From Amaranthus tricolor (taxonomy: Eukaryota > Streptophyta > Magnoliopsida > Caryophyllales > Amaranthaceae), in NCBI RefSeq assembly GCF_026212465.1, contig NC_080057.1:23013647-23077646 (forward strand): DNA of 64,000 bases, given 5' to 3'. A model generated the notes under the pieces. It ran no database searches. It saw only the letters and a list, made by a program, of their open reading frames with translations, and was not told the DNA's origin. This document shows positions 49,701-61,542 of this stretch, one piece after another. Each line of letters opens with the position of its first letter. Position 1 is the stretch's first letter. The position numbers and the translations under genes were made by a program.

Positions 49701-52700
49701 TTAATTTTGCATTATTCCTCAAGGTTTCAAACTATTATCCCTTAGCATTATTATCTTTACATATTCATAAAACTTATGTTCCCACAAAGTCTTCGTACCT
49801 ATGTCATGCACCACTCTTCACTAATTTTATCTCCAAGATTAATAAAACCTCAAAATATACCCACTAATATCAATTATAAGGTACTCATAATATATGTAAT
49901 AGAATGTAGCCTAATAGCCTCGAATTATCATAAACAAAAATTACAACTATGAGATACTATCCTTGAAAAAAAAATTAAAAAAAATTTTAAAAAAAAAAAA
50001 CCATTCTTAATAATGATATAATCAAAATTATACAAAGATCTAAACTTCACCAGTAACACTCTATCATCAAAATATGTTTATACTTATCGACATCCAAATA
50101 AAGCTATTATTCTCCAAGATTAACAAAACTTCAAAATATACCCACTAATATCAGTTATAAGGTACTCACAATATTAGTAATAGAATGTAGCCTAATAGCC
50201 TCGAATTATCATAAACCCATATCACAACTATGAAATACAATCCTTGAAATATAAAAACCAAACCATTTTAAGAACCCGAGTCTACCACTCTATATCCTCT
50301 AAAACTTTTGATGATATAACTCTTCAATTTTCGTTGTTGATGTAATCAAATTTATACCAAGTAAGATCTAAACTTCACCAGTGGAATTCTATCATTAAAT
50401 TATGTTTATACTTATCAACATCTAAATGATCTTTATTACACTCTCATTTATAAGTGCAAGATCTCCAAGTAACGCACTCGTGTCAAAACTATAAGTCCCT
50501 ATCTATTCATGAAACTTCTCTCCTCAACATAATAGTCTAAACCGTTTCATATAAGAAAATACCACAATACCACAAATTCAATGAACTCAATCAAAACATG
50601 ATTACCTCTAGCAATACAAGCAATAAACCTTAATAATCATCTTTCGTCCTTACTTAGGCTTTACTAACACACAAACAACTCGCATTACTTCATCTTCCCA
50701 TGTTGCTCTACTATACTAACACACAAATAAGTCCACTTCTCCTCTAATAATTGAACTATCGATACTTAAAAACCATTTATCCTTTCCTTGCTTTCATTTA
50801 CCAATCAATAATCCTTCGATAAATATTATGCTCCATACCTCAAATATACTTACATAGAAACTCAACATCAATACGATATCCAAAATAATTCTTTCTAACC
50901 GACCAATTATATATAGCAATTCATATCTCATCCTTACCAATGTTCAATTTGCTAATTGGAATCCAATCAACTCATAATTTCCTCAAGTCAAACAGAATTC
51001 AAAACTCCTAATATAACCTCAAAAATAAATTTTACACTTCTAAAGTAATTCATCATATCAATCATTCCCATTCATTGAACAATCATGATATTTTGCTCAA
51101 GTCAATAACCAAACTAATTTTTAATTTTGCATTATTCCTCAAGGTTTCAAAACATTATCCCTTAGCATTATTATCTTTACATATTCATAAAACTTATGTT
51201 CCCACAAAGTCTTCGTACCTATGTCATGCACCACTCTTCACTAATATTACCTCCAAGATTAATAAAACATCAAAATATACCCACTAATATCAATTATAAG
51301 GTACTCATAATATATGTAATAGAATGTAGCCTAATAGCCTCGAATTATCATAAACAAAAATTACAACTATGAGATACTATCCTTGAAAAAAAAAATTAAA
51401 AAAAATTTAAAAAAAATTTAAAAAAAAAAAAACCATTTTTAATAATGATATAATCAAAATTATACAAAGATCTAAACTTCACCAGTAACACTCTATCATC
51501 AAACTATGTTTATACTTATCGACATCCAAATAAAGCTATTATTCTCCAAGATTAACAAAACTTCAAAACATACCCACTAATATCAGTTATAAGGTACTCA
51601 CAATATTAGTAATAGAATGTAGCCTACTAGCCTCGAATTATCATAAACCCATATCACAACTATGAAATACAATCCTTGAAATATAAAAACCAAACCATTT
51701 TAAGAACCTGAGTCTACCACTCTATATCCTTTAAAACTTTTGATGATATAACTCTTCAATTTTCGTTGTTGATGTAATCAAATTTATACCAAGTAAGATC
51801 TCAACTTCACCAGTGGAATTCTATCATTAAATTATATTTATACTTATCAACATCTAAATGATGTTTATTACACTCTCATTTATAAGTGCAAGATCTCCAA
51901 ATAACGCACTCGTGTCAAAACTATAAGTCCCTATCTATTCATGAAACTTCTCTCCTCAACATAATAGTCTAAACCGTATCATATAAGAAAATCCCACAAT
52001 ACCACAAATTCAATGAACTCAATCAAAACATGATTACCTCTAGCAATACAAGCTATAAACCTTAATAATCATCTTTCGTCCTTACTTAGGCTTTACTAAC
52101 ACACAAATAACTCGCATTACTTCATCTTCCCATGTTGCTCTACTATACTAACACACAAATAAGTCCACTTCTCCTCTAATAATTGAACTATCGATACTTA
52201 AAAACCATTTATCCTTTCCTTGCTTTCATTTACCAATCAATAATCCTTCGATAAATATTATGCTCCATACCTCAAATATACTTACATAGAAACTCAACAT
52301 CAATACGATATCCAAAATAATTCTTTCTAACCGACCAATTATATAAAGCAATTCATATCTCATCCTTACCAATGATCAATTTGCTAATTGGAATCCAATC
52401 AACTCATAATTTCCTCAAGTCAAACAGAATTCAAAACTCCTAATATAACCTCAAAAATAAATTTTACACTTCTAAAGTAATTCATCATATCAATCATTCC
52501 CATTCATTGAACAATCATGATATTTTGCTCAAGTCCATAACCAAACTAATTTTTAATTTTGCATTATTCCTCAAGGTTTCAAAACATTATCCCTTAGCAT
52601 TATTATCTTTACATATTCATGAAACTTATGTTCCCACAAAGTCTTCGTACCTATGTCATGCACCACTCTTCACTAATGTTACCTCCAAGATTAATAAAAC

Positions 52701-55700
52701 CTCAAAATATACCCACTAATATCAGTTATAAGGTACTCATAATATATGTAATAGAATGTAGCCTAATAGCCTCGAATTATCATAAACAAAAATTACAACT
52801 ATGAGATACTATCCTTGAAAAAAAAAATTAAAAAAAGTTAAAAAAAAATTTTTTAAAAAAACCATTTTTAATAATGATATAATCAAAATTATACAAAGAT
52901 CTAAACTTCACCAGTAACACTCTATCATCAAACTATGTTTATACTTATCGACATCCAAATAAAGCTATTATTCTCTTTTAAATTGCATGACCTCCAAATA
53001 ACGTACTCATGTCCAAACTATAAATCCCTATCTATTCATAAAACTTCTCTCCATAACATAATAGTCTAACTCCATATCAAATAAGAAAATCCCACAGTAC
53101 TACAAATTCAATAAACTCAACAAAAACATGATTATCTCTATTGATACAAGCTATAGACCTAATATTCACTTTTCGTTCTTACTTAGGCTTAACTAACATA
53201 CAAATAAGTCGCATTACTTCATCTTTCCTAGTTGTTCCACCATAGTATTACTCTAAGGTAATCGAAGTCCACTTTCCTGTAACATTAGAATTATCGATAC
53301 TTTATAACCATTGATTTTTACGTTCATATACCAATCAATAATCCTTTATTCAATAATCTAACATGTAGGATACCTCAAATATAATCTAACTAACCTTACG
53401 TAGAAACTCAACATCAATATGATACCCAAAATAATTCTTTCTAATCGAAGTAATTATATAAGAAAATCCCACAGTACTGCAAATTCATTGAACTCAACCA
53501 AAATATGATTACCTCCAGCAACACAAGCTATAGACCTTAATAATCATCTTTCGTCCTTACTTAGGCTTTACTAACACACGAATAATTCGCAGTACGTCAT
53601 CTTCCTTAGTTGTTGTACTATAGTATTACTCTAAGGTATTCAATAATCTTAATATGTTACGTATCTCAAATATAATCTAACTTACCGTACAAAGAAACTC
53701 AACATCAATATGATACCCAAAATAATGCTTTCTAACCAAATCAATTGTATATTTATCCTTCCTAATGCGCACAAAGATCTGGGACTAATGTTTCCTTGAA
53801 GTGTTATACTTCCAACTGCATATTTTTGGATTGTTTTCTCTCGTTATGTATTATTTTGGATTACTTCTTCACATTTAGTTAAAGTTTGACCTCATGATAG
53901 TAGCAATGTTTGACTATAGTAAAAATATAATATATTAGGTTAAGTTAACTACGCTAGACTAATATAGTTACCTGTGGTATAATTTGAATTGTGTTTCAAT
54001 TGTTGGACTCAAGATTAGTTGCCATTGTTATGTTTGAGATTTGTGATTCACTTTTACTTGATATTGTTTTGGGATTGGATTCAGTTTGGGTAATCATACT
54101 TGTAACGACTTTTCTTACTTAGTCAATAAGTGAGTCGAATTGTTACACATATATTGAGAATAAGATGAGAGAATAATGAAATGAAGTTTACTAGAATGAA
54201 CCACAACCCAAAAGGGAAGGACAACGACATCCAAATAGAGAAACCATAATATTGGCTCATGCAAGCACAATAACTACCAATAAATCATACTCGAGCTAAA
54301 AGTATCTTACCACCACCATCACTGAAGACTTGGGAAAAGCAAACATCTCCTGCCTTGCGCATGTGATCCTGGATATATTAGCAAGTTAGAATCACATCCA
54401 CCATTACAAGAGGAAAATGAAATTTTGTTCATGCATACATTTGCATATGACAGTGTTAAAACAAGGTTGTATCTAAAAGTATCCTCCAAGATGTAGAAAC
54501 TTTCAAATATTTTCTGCATCATAAATATGTTCAAAAAAATGTTTCAGAACAAATCAAAGGATATGTCATAGTCTCGAAAGATATTTAGTTGTACGAAAAT
54601 CGTATTATCCTTGCTACCGCATCACCATGATCGTCACCGTAATTGTGACCAAAACCACAAATGTAAACTATAATATGAGGAGATTGGCATGAGACATAGT
54701 CATCAACTACAATATGCATGTACCTTTAAGTCTTGCCAAGAAGCAGAAGAAGGCAATCCAGTTATCAACACTGCATCCAGTATAAATATGAGGAGGATCT
54801 AGTAGCTAAATAGTAAATAATCAAAAGGAAACACTTTAAAACAAGCACTTACCACGAAACTCAGTATGTTTGGATATACCACGACGTCCTGCACTATGAC
54901 TACTATAGCGGTCCGTCAATGAAGAGTTTCCACGCCCACCATGAGCAAGCTCAACCTTCAAAGAAACATCACAATACACTTTTCAAACTATTTGCCTGCA
55001 TAGCTTTCCACTAAACAGAAGAAGTTGAATATAGTTCAACAACCCTTAGTCGATGCCCATCAAAATCATAGCCATCCCGACCATCAATAGCATCTTGAGC
55101 ATCACGGACCTCCTCAAACTAAGAACATAATAAAAACACATCAACAGTAGTTAGAACTGCACAACAATTATATGTAGCCAAAATCTATAAAAATGTATGT
55201 ACTAAATCACTCCTAACCGCTTCTAGAAAATGGGAAAAAAGCTCACCTCAACAAACGCATAACCCGGAGGTCTTGGCGGAATTTTCAATTCAATATGAGC
55301 AATGCGTCCATACTACATCAACGATCAATAACCTCATAAGGAGTAAGACCAGATTGTTCGAATATAGTATATTGTTCACAGTAACAACAATGATAATATA
55401 TCAAAGCCTTGGACCAAGATTCATCACTGAAGAATACCAGAAGACTATAGTGCATAACCAAAAAAATTAGTTCACCGTCATAGTCCATGTAAGTGTAAAA
55501 TACTTCACTTTGAATACCAGACTTGAGACCACAAAACCCCAAGAGCCATAAAATAAGCATAAAAAATGTGCTTTAATCTTCATTAGTAATTAGATCTAAA
55601 TTATGCTTAACAAATAATCTTCAAAATATAATACAAATATACTTTATGTGCCGTTTTATTGGTGGTTTTAAATGGTGGTTATATAAATAAGTTTTAATAT

Positions 55701-56132
55701 TAATTTTCATAAAATATATTTGTCACTCCCATGTAATTAAACAGTTTTCTAACTAAATAACATTAATTTTTCAGCATCATTTTGACTAAAGGTGTTCGAA
55801 ACAGACCCGATGACCCGATATTTACCGACTTAGAACCGAACCCAACTTCAAGTTGAATTTAAAATAATGTAAAAATCAATGTGGACACAAGACTCAATCT
55901 TGAACCGAACCAAAACACGTGACCCCAATGAACACCTCTAAACCAACAAGGCAACATCAATCGGCCAATAAGCAAACAATTTAATGAAACAAATCCGAAA
56001 AACAGAATAAAATAAAACACTATCAAATGCAAAACCTAAAAATACCTTGTAAAACAAATCTTCAACCTCCCTCTCTCTGATATCCCCTGGGAGATTACCG
56101 ACATATAGAGTTCTTCTGGAACGGCTAATCAT
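40712..56132 (-). CDS. SR34: Serine/arginine-rich splicing factor, SR34/SR30 type (SRSF1 ortholog)
   Basis: Twelve coding exons on the minus strand: 56132-56046, 55312-55247, 55118-55044, 54955-54853, 54770-54724, 54368-54311, 43051-43002, 42921-42865, 42694-42594, 42493-42398, 41161-41128 and 40864-40712. All join in frame to 308 aa. RRM1 has RNP2 LYVGNL (9-14) and RNP1 GYAFVEF (46-52). The pseudo-RRM2 carries the invariant SWQDLKD (121-127). An RS domain spans about 182-303. SR34-type proteins bind exonic enhancers and promote splice-site choice in nuclear speckles. A likely 5' UTR intron starts near 56385. Intron 6 (43052-54310) is 11,259 bp and full of repeats; the other introns are far smaller. 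Reading past the exon 8 donor gives VWSCVSFT and a stop. Confidence 0.93.
41700..41860. repeat. 39-bp tandem repeat x4 in SR34 intron 10
   Basis: TAATTTGC recurs at 41703, 41742, 41781 and 41820, an exact 39-bp period. Each unit contains a CACATATCCAGATCC variant and (A/C)CATAAAGC(A/T)G. Confidence 0.9.
44160..45360 (+). mobile_element. LINE (non-LTR) remnant, ORF2 C-terminal end, in SR34 intron 6
   Basis: Plus strand, antisense to the host gene. Pieces in shifting frames read [40 protein letters not shown], then an RNase-H-distal zf-RVT-like segment [20 protein letters not shown] (44890-44960) and [17 protein letters not shown]. These match the C-terminal part of plant L1-type reverse transcriptase proteins. 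Frameshifts and stops occur throughout, and the RT core is missing. The T-rich sequence near 45340 is probably the 3' UTR. It is dead and 5'-truncated. Confidence 0.75.
45370..46238. other. SR34 intron 6 segment without recognised element
   Basis: AT-rich sequence between the LINE remnant and the Stowaway MITE. No coding sequence or repeat structure is recognised. Confidence 0.45.
46239..46523. mobile_element. Stowaway MITE in SR34 intron 6
   Basis: A 285-bp element: left end CTCCCTCCAATTCTTTTTAC, right end TTGAATTGGAGGGAG (inverted), TA on both sides (46237-46238, 46524-46525). Inside, three direct copies of TAGGTGGTCCCCTC plus CTTAATATT recur about 60-65 bp apart. Confidence 0.85.
46570..47279. 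repeat. Diverged partial units at the left edge of the satellite array
   Basis: The wording matches the 1.42 kb units (CATGTCATGCACCACT, AGCCTCGAATTATCATAA, CGCACTCATGTCAAAACTAT) but with many more differences and altered order. This is expected for an ageing array edge. Confidence 0.75.
47280..52976. repeat. Tandem satellite array, four ~1.42 kb units, inside SR34 intron 6
   Basis: CTCCAAGATTAACAAAAC starts units at 47280, 48692, 50112 and 51544, spacing 1412, 1420 and 1432 bp. Units look nearly identical, with most length differences in an A/T homopolymer patch (near 48550, 49970, 51390 and 52820). Each unit also holds an internal second version of its start (CTCCAAGATTAATAAAAC at 48414, 49831 and so on, 278-280 bp before the next unit), so the unit itself arose by partial duplication. 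No transposase, LTR or gene-like sequence was recognised in the unit. Confidence 0.93.
52977..53750. repeat. Diverged partial units at the right edge of the satellite array
   Basis: The fourth unit breaks at about 52976 (TATTCTCTTTTAAATTGC). What follows repeats unit segments in worn form, twice: the ACAAATTCA(A/T)TAAACTCAAC block at about 53100 and again at 53480. Similarity fades near 53750. Confidence 0.75.
54103..54148. repeat. Short hairpin-forming inverted repeat
   Basis: TGTAACGACTTTTCTTACTT is mirrored by AAGTGAGTCGAATTGTTACA with a short loop. It lies in SR34 intron 6, 155-210 bp downstream of exon 6 in plus coordinates. The TGTAAC/GTTACA ends resemble LTR termini, but nothing else supports that. 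Confidence 0.5.
55788..55941. mobile_element. Short hAT-like MITE, family copy 2, in SR34 intron 1
   Basis: AAAGGTGTTCGAAACAGACC at the left mirrors GGTCACGTG...-side sequence ending GAACACCTCTAAA at the right. It aligns along its length with 6472-6617 inverted. GACCCGATGACCCGA is subterminal. Confidence 0.65.
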
Positions 56133-57680
56133 AGTTTCTGAATGATTACAATCATAACATCATCAATGATAACATGTTTAAAATCGATACATTCAAAATC
56201 ATCAAGAAATCAGAGTAAACCCTAAAAATCCAAAATAAATTATTTTACTTACAAAATTGTAATACGAGAAACTTACATAGAAAAATCCTTTTTAGAGAAA
56301 ACAAAAACTTGATAAAAGGAAGATAAACCCTAATTTGAGAAAAACATCACACATTGAAGCAGTGAAAGTAGAGAGAAAGATTTACCAGTAGAGGCAGATG
56401 GGGACTAAGAAAGGAGGGAAGGACAAGAAGATAATTTCGGTCGGCGGATTTCAAAGAGCGACGAGGAATGACTAGTAATAAGTAGGGAGTAATGACTAAT
56501 GAGGATTTATAAGCCAATAGTAATAGTAATAGTAATTCCTGGATACCCTTTTACCGGCACCAGACGGTGAGTTCGGTGACATTTACCCGCGTCTTACATC
56601 ACCGTCAGCAGCAAATATTTCAAAATCGACTTATTGTGGTTATTAGGGTCATGGAATTTATTTTGGGGTCAGATGTTTCACTTCCGTTTAAAATTGTATT
56701 TTATATCTATATCGATTTTTACATAACTATAAATTAGGAAATTGTCCGTGCTAAGCACGTGTTATTTAATACTTTTACATAAATAAATAAAAAATATCAA
56801 AACAGATGAATAAAATAAAAAAAAATTAATATCGGTACGCAATTTGAAATATAGGTTTGTGTACCATAATATATATTGCGATAGAAAATAAAGTTAAACA
56901 ATATATAAATTTAGTGAAATGGATACATTTATAAGAACTTTTATCAACTATAAATATTGAACCACTTTTTGTATAAATATTGTATGTTAAAGCATAAATA
57001 TTATTATAATCATCACATATTAAAATCTTTAGTTTTTGCCTACTTTTGACCCATAAAACAACTACGTATGATCGATCACGCATTAATAAGTATTAGATAT
57101 CGCCCATCTCTAAGCACGACTTATTTCGCCTCAATTTGAATAAAGAAATCAATTTTACCAGCTAAATAAACCATCAGTATTAAAAAAAAATACATCAATC
57201 AAAATCTCCAATAAATCAAATCCAAACAATTCATATCCATAATTTAAATTTAATTATTTAATTAACAGTTAATAAAATTTAAACTTAGTATAAAGCCCAC
57301 ACAAAAATATCAATTAAATATATTTGTTGTTGTTACTTGAAATTTAGTGTCTAAAACGTCCTTCATTCATTGTTAATTAACTTGCATTGAAAAAAATTCA
57401 CTTTTTAAGAAAATACATTAATTTAAGATTTTTATTAGAAGAAATGATATTTAATATTTGTAAAGAATGTAACATATGTGATACTTTATATATTTTTTTT
57501 CATGCATATATTATTATTCAATTTCAGTAAGACAATAATATATTTATTATACACTATATGTATAAATTTTATAAAATGATGGTAAAAGTTTAAAAAATTT
57601 GCCACAACAATCAATTTCCCAAAAGATTTAATATAAGAAAATTATAATAAACAAAGTCACTCCTTTTATATCAATATATT
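56133..57680. other. SR34 5' flank and intergenic
   Basis: The first ~350 bp probably contains the SR34 5' UTR and a 5' UTR intron (splice-donor-like CTG/GTAAAT read on the minus strand near 56382; acceptor TTCAG near 56140). Beyond 56600 it is AT-rich without a recognisable gene or element. Confidence 0.5.
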
Positions 57681-57685
57681 TGCAT

Positions 57686-57870
57686 TCAGTGTTGCTCTTA
57701 AAAAGACGCATAAGGGGCCTGTGCCCCGGACCTATAAAAAATTAGAAAAACAATGATTTTAGCATTTAATAGTTAGGGGCCTATAATAATATTTTTAGTA
57801 ATTAGGGGCCTATAACAAATATTTTACCCCAAGCCTCTCAAATCTCAAGGCCAGCCCTAATTACTTTCAT
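57686..57870. mobile_element. MITE-like repeat of the AGGGGCCT type
   Basis: The left end CAGTGTTGCTCTTAAAAAG and right end CTCAAGGCCAGCCCTAA are loosely inverted, with three internal TAGGGGCCTATAA words. Similar wording (AGGGGCCTCATATTTTTG, CTCAGGGCCTTTGAAATG) occurs at 59100-59450. It resembles hAT MITEs; boundaries are tentative. Confidence 0.45.
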
Positions 57871-59090
57871 AAAACTTGTTCTTAAAACACAAAAGCTTGT
57901 ATTAAGAGTATATATTGTAAAAAAAATTATTTGAAATATATTGTCTTTTTGTAGCTAAATTCTTTTGCCGCATATATCTAAAGTATCACCTGACTTTTGC
58001 TTCAAGTTCTATTTGGGAGATGACTAACCTATATTAATCTAATTGACTTTATTCTCAAGTTTCACTAAATCTTACTATCTTATTATTATCCACTTATTTG
58101 AAAATCACAAAATAAAAAAATCATTACAAATGTAACGCAATTATACCAACTTGTAAGAAAATTAAAATATTTGATATGGTGCAATCAAATAAATAATGAC
58201 AGTGGGAGTATCAGCACGAAAACTTTGAAGTTTCAATAATAATAAGAAATGCATTTTAATGACAGTGTAAGTAACATTTAAAAAACATAACACAATTATA
58301 TATAGATATATTTTAAAGTTGGGTCAAATTGGATTCCATTATAAGGTCGTCATCGGGTCTGTTTTGAACACCTTTATCGGCATACAGAATAATGATCGAT
58401 AAATGGTGAAACTATTTAAATTGGAGTTTGAAACACGTTGTTTGAACTATAATACAAACATCGTTCTCACACTACTAAAATTAAGATAACAAAAATATAA
58501 ATACAAAAAAAAATGAAATATAACTATGAAAGAAAAAGAGTAATGCATTATAATATAAATTTGTTAGTTTACTTTTAGATGGCTATGAATTGAAAAAATT
58601 AAAATGTGTGTGAAATAAGGTTTATAAGTTACGTTTTAAAGGCCTTTTAATTTCAAACTTACATACAAAGTGATTTTTGACATTATGATATTTTCATTTC
58701 TTTCTTGTGCAGTGCGCACATCATGAATCTGGTATAGATTATGGCTACAACATGATAAGATTTATGTACGATATAATCCCTTCTATCACGGAATCAGTTA
58801 TGATAATTCTTGGTTTGTGTTGAGAAGTCATTTTGGACTTGATTGCATGTATTGCGTTGAAAAGCGTGCATTCTAACTTTGATGGTCACAATAGAAGAAC
58901 ACAACCCTTAAAAAAACTCAATACGCTATTAGAAAAACAGTTGATTTGAAAAAACCCTTGCTTCTCGCCTGTGTTTGTTACTCCTCTTTAACATCTCGAC
59001 CGCCTAACCACTTCAGTTGGCTAAGCCCAATCGATCATGTCCAAAGTGAGGACAACATGCCATTTCTTATTTTCTTCCTACAGTTTGACT
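57871..59090. other. Intergenic
   Basis: AT-rich. A partial end of the short hAT-like MITE family lies at 58321-58376 (CATCGGGTCTGTTTTGAACA). No gene is supported. Confidence 0.45.
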
Positions 59091-59099
59091 TTTTCCTCT

Positions 59100-59460
59100 T
59101 ATTTTTAGGGCCGACTACATGGGGGAGCAGGACGAGCTACTGCTTAGTGCCCCGATTAATAGGGGCCTCATATTTTTGTTATATGCTTAAAACTAAAATG
59201 AGAGCTTTTGTGTATTATGTAGCAAAATTAAATTGATAGGGTCAGTAATTAGATAAATTGGTTAATAAAATTGTATTATCAGCTTGTATTGAATGATTAA
59301 GATATACTAGTATATTTTGCTCAGGGCCTTTGAAATGTACTAATAATAAATTTGTATTATCAGCTTGTATTGAATGATAAAATTGTATTGCAAATACCAA
59401 AATGTGTTTAGGGGTCATAACCTAAATTTTGCTCAGGACCTTTAAAATGTTGAAGACAGC
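59100..59460. repeat. AGGGGCC-type repeat with internal direct duplication
   Basis: The block ATTGTATTATCAGCTTGTAT plus TGAATGAT occurs twice (about 59270 and 59350), and CTCAGG(G/A)CCTTT(G/A)AAATGT twice (about 59321 and 59433). It is related in wording to 57686-57870. Confidence 0.55.
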
Positions 59461-59499
59461 GCAACTTATTACACCTATTGGTTTGACCAAGCATGTCTA

Positions 59500-60011
59500 G
59501 AAAATTTGAAGCAATAAGCAAAATAATATTAAAAAATTTTAAAATAAGCAATGGGGAAAATTATTTTTCTGAATAAGCAATTTTAGCCCAATGCTGAGGT
59601 TGGTATTTGTTCGCATTTACTAACAGGGGGCATTAATAAGTTGAGTCAATGAAATTCAGCTCAGCAATCAACCGCTCTTACTAACAGCAGCCGATTGCTG
59701 AGCTGACTTTAGCTAATTAATGGGCCGCTGTTAGTAAGAGCGGGCCATTGATAAGCTGAGTCAAAGAAAAGAGCGACCCATTAATAACCTGAGTTAAAGA
59801 AAGTCAGCTCAGCAATAGGCTGCTCTTACTAACAGCGTCCGATTGCTGAGTTGACTTCCTTTCACTCAACTTAGTAATGGGTCGCTGTTAGTAAGTGCGA
59901 ACAAATACCAGATCTCACCAATGGGATAAAGCGCTTATTTTGAAAAATAAGTTTCTCCATTGCTTATTTTGAAATTTTTAATATTGTTTTACTTATTTAC
60001 TTTAAATTTTC
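59500..60011. mobile_element. Foldback MULE element A with perfect 9-bp TSD
   Basis: 512 bp. The left arm GAAAATTTGAAGCAATAAGC... is mirrored by a right arm ending ...TTTACTTTAAATTTTC. The 9-bp repeat GCATGTCTA flanks it exactly (59491-59499 and 60012-60020). The core (59605-59920) contains nested inverted copies of CTCTTACTAACAGC/GCTGTTAGTAAGAG and CAGCTCAGCAAT/ATTGCTGAGCTG. It has no coding sequence and is non-autonomous. Confidence 0.85.
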
Positions 60012-60100
60012 GCATGTCTACCTATGACATGCATTAGGCCTTACATATGAATATGAATGTCCAATCTTTCTCGAACTTGGGCCAACAATCACAATTCATA

Positions 60101-60519
60101 GAAAATTTGAAATGAATAAGTAAAAAAATATAAAAAATTCATATAATAGCCAAAGTTTCAAACTATTTTCCAAGATAAGCAGTTTTTTTTCAAAGCTGTG
60201 GCTTGGAGCTGTTCGCTATTAGTAACAACGAACAGTTGGGGGGTAAAATTTAAAACTGCTGTATTTAAAGGGTTTTCTCTTTCTATTCTGCGGGGTAAAA
60301 AGGGTAAAAATCTTTGTTCATTGTTAGTAACAGCCAACAAAAACCTCGACTTTTTTTGATCAAGCTTCTCTGTTCGCTGTTAATAATAGCGAACAAGCCG
60401 AACCTCTGCTTTGAAAAAAAACTGTTTATCTTAAAAAAATAATTTAAAACTTTAACTATTATGTAAATTTTTTATACTCTATCTGTTTGGTTATTCATTT
60501 CAAATTTTCTAATTCATAC
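60101..60519. mobile_element. Foldback MULE element B with 9-bp TSD (8 of 9)
   Basis: 419 bp. The left arm GAAAATTTGAAATGAATAAG is mirrored by TTATTCATTTCAAATTTTC at the right. Flanks CAATTCATA (60092-60100) and TAATTCATA (60520-60528) match at 8 of 9 positions. Inner arms contain GAGCTGTTCGCTATTAGTAA and GTTCGCTGTTAATAATAGCG. It lies 89 bp beyond element A and ends 260 bp before the next gene's start codon. Confidence 0.82.
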
Positions 60520-60779
60520 CCAAAATATCTCTTCGTTAAAACCATTCCTTCTTTTCTTTCTTTTCCTTTTGAACTGGAATTTTTAAATCTCATTCATTCT
60601 CAGTCGAAGCTTTCAACGAAGAAATGTTATCGACTCAAACATTCTGGAATCTTCTTCTCACTCACCATCTTCAACCTCCAGCACTCCAGTAGTCCAATTC
60701 AACCTGATCATCGATTTCTCTTTCTAAATTCTTCAATAAAAACCCCTTTTTCTTCAATTTGTTAAAATTTTGTAAGTAA

Positions 60780-61542
60780 ATGTCGCCAAAACCCTTAACA
60801 TCTCGTCATTCAATCGATTCTTGCTTGTTCCAACTCCATACTTGGAAGCCTTTCAACAGTTATTCAACTTCTAATTCTAATTCTAATTCCAAAACCCTAG
60901 ATTCTGATTCGTACATTACAACAATTCCCAATTCTCACTCAAACCCTAATCGTAAAAAACCCACCGGGCTCCATTCGAAACGCCCTTGCTTATCAGATCG
61001 ATCGACTTCTATATTTTCTTTATCTATTGACTCTATTGATTTCTCGAAGCTCAGTCTTTTCGACGATGGTGGGGGTGACAAGTCCCGCCACCCTAATAGG
61101 AGAGAAAAATTTCGGTGGATGGCGAAGAAGCGACGTCGACGAGGCGGGTCCCGTTCTGTTTCTGGTAGAAGCAGTGATCGTAGTGGGACCCGATATGGGA
61201 AGTGTTGCTCTATGGGGGCCACTGCGACGGCTACTTGCTCGGATTTTATGGTGGCAGCTGGAGGGACTGATTCTAGTGGGGAGTTGTTTGTTAATGGTGG
61301 TTTGAATGGGAATGCTAATGGATGGTCTTCTGATGTTAGCGAAGCGAGGAGAGAGAGGGAGAGAAGTGGGGAAAAAGAGAGTTTGATTACGGGTTTTGGC
61401 GCTGGGGGTGATGCTCAAGGGAACGAATCCGGGTATGGGAGTGAACCTGGATATCGTGGCGATGCAGAGTTTGGATATGGTGATGAATTTGACGATGAAG
61501 AGGAGGATGCCAGATTGTCGTTGTGGGGTGATAAATTTGGAG
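60780..61542 (+). CDS. Uncharacterised plant protein, first coding exon (gene continues beyond window)
   Basis: The ATG at 60780 opens a 254-codon exon ending at a GTACAC donor after ...LSLWGDKFG (phase 1). I do not recognise a named family. The N-terminus is Ser/Asn-rich. KRPCLSDRSTSIFSLSIDSI (68-87) is followed by DFSKLSLFDD. A basic patch KKRRRR (116-121) with GGSRSVSGRSSDRSG could be a nuclear signal. After that come CSDFMVAAGGTDSSGELFVN and YGSEPGYRGDAEFGYGDEF, then an acidic end DDEEEDARLSLWGD. From memory these modules recur in conserved but unannotated plant proteins. No catalytic motif or membrane segment is seen. The stop in the read-through frame lies in the intron, so the downstream exon(s) must lie beyond or be unrecognised here. 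Confidence 0.7.

Noticed and set aside
48238..52719. A 70-codon frame repeated in all four satellite units
   Set aside because: Its conservation is no higher than the rest of the unit, it shows no recognisable motif, and it lies within an intron on the antisense strand. A substitution-type test across more units would be needed to revive it.
47280..52976. CRISPR-like or LTR-pair reading of the array
   Set aside because: Units are contiguous 1.42 kb tandem copies with no short repeat/spacer pattern, no LTR ends and no internal retroelement coding sequence, and the host is a plant.
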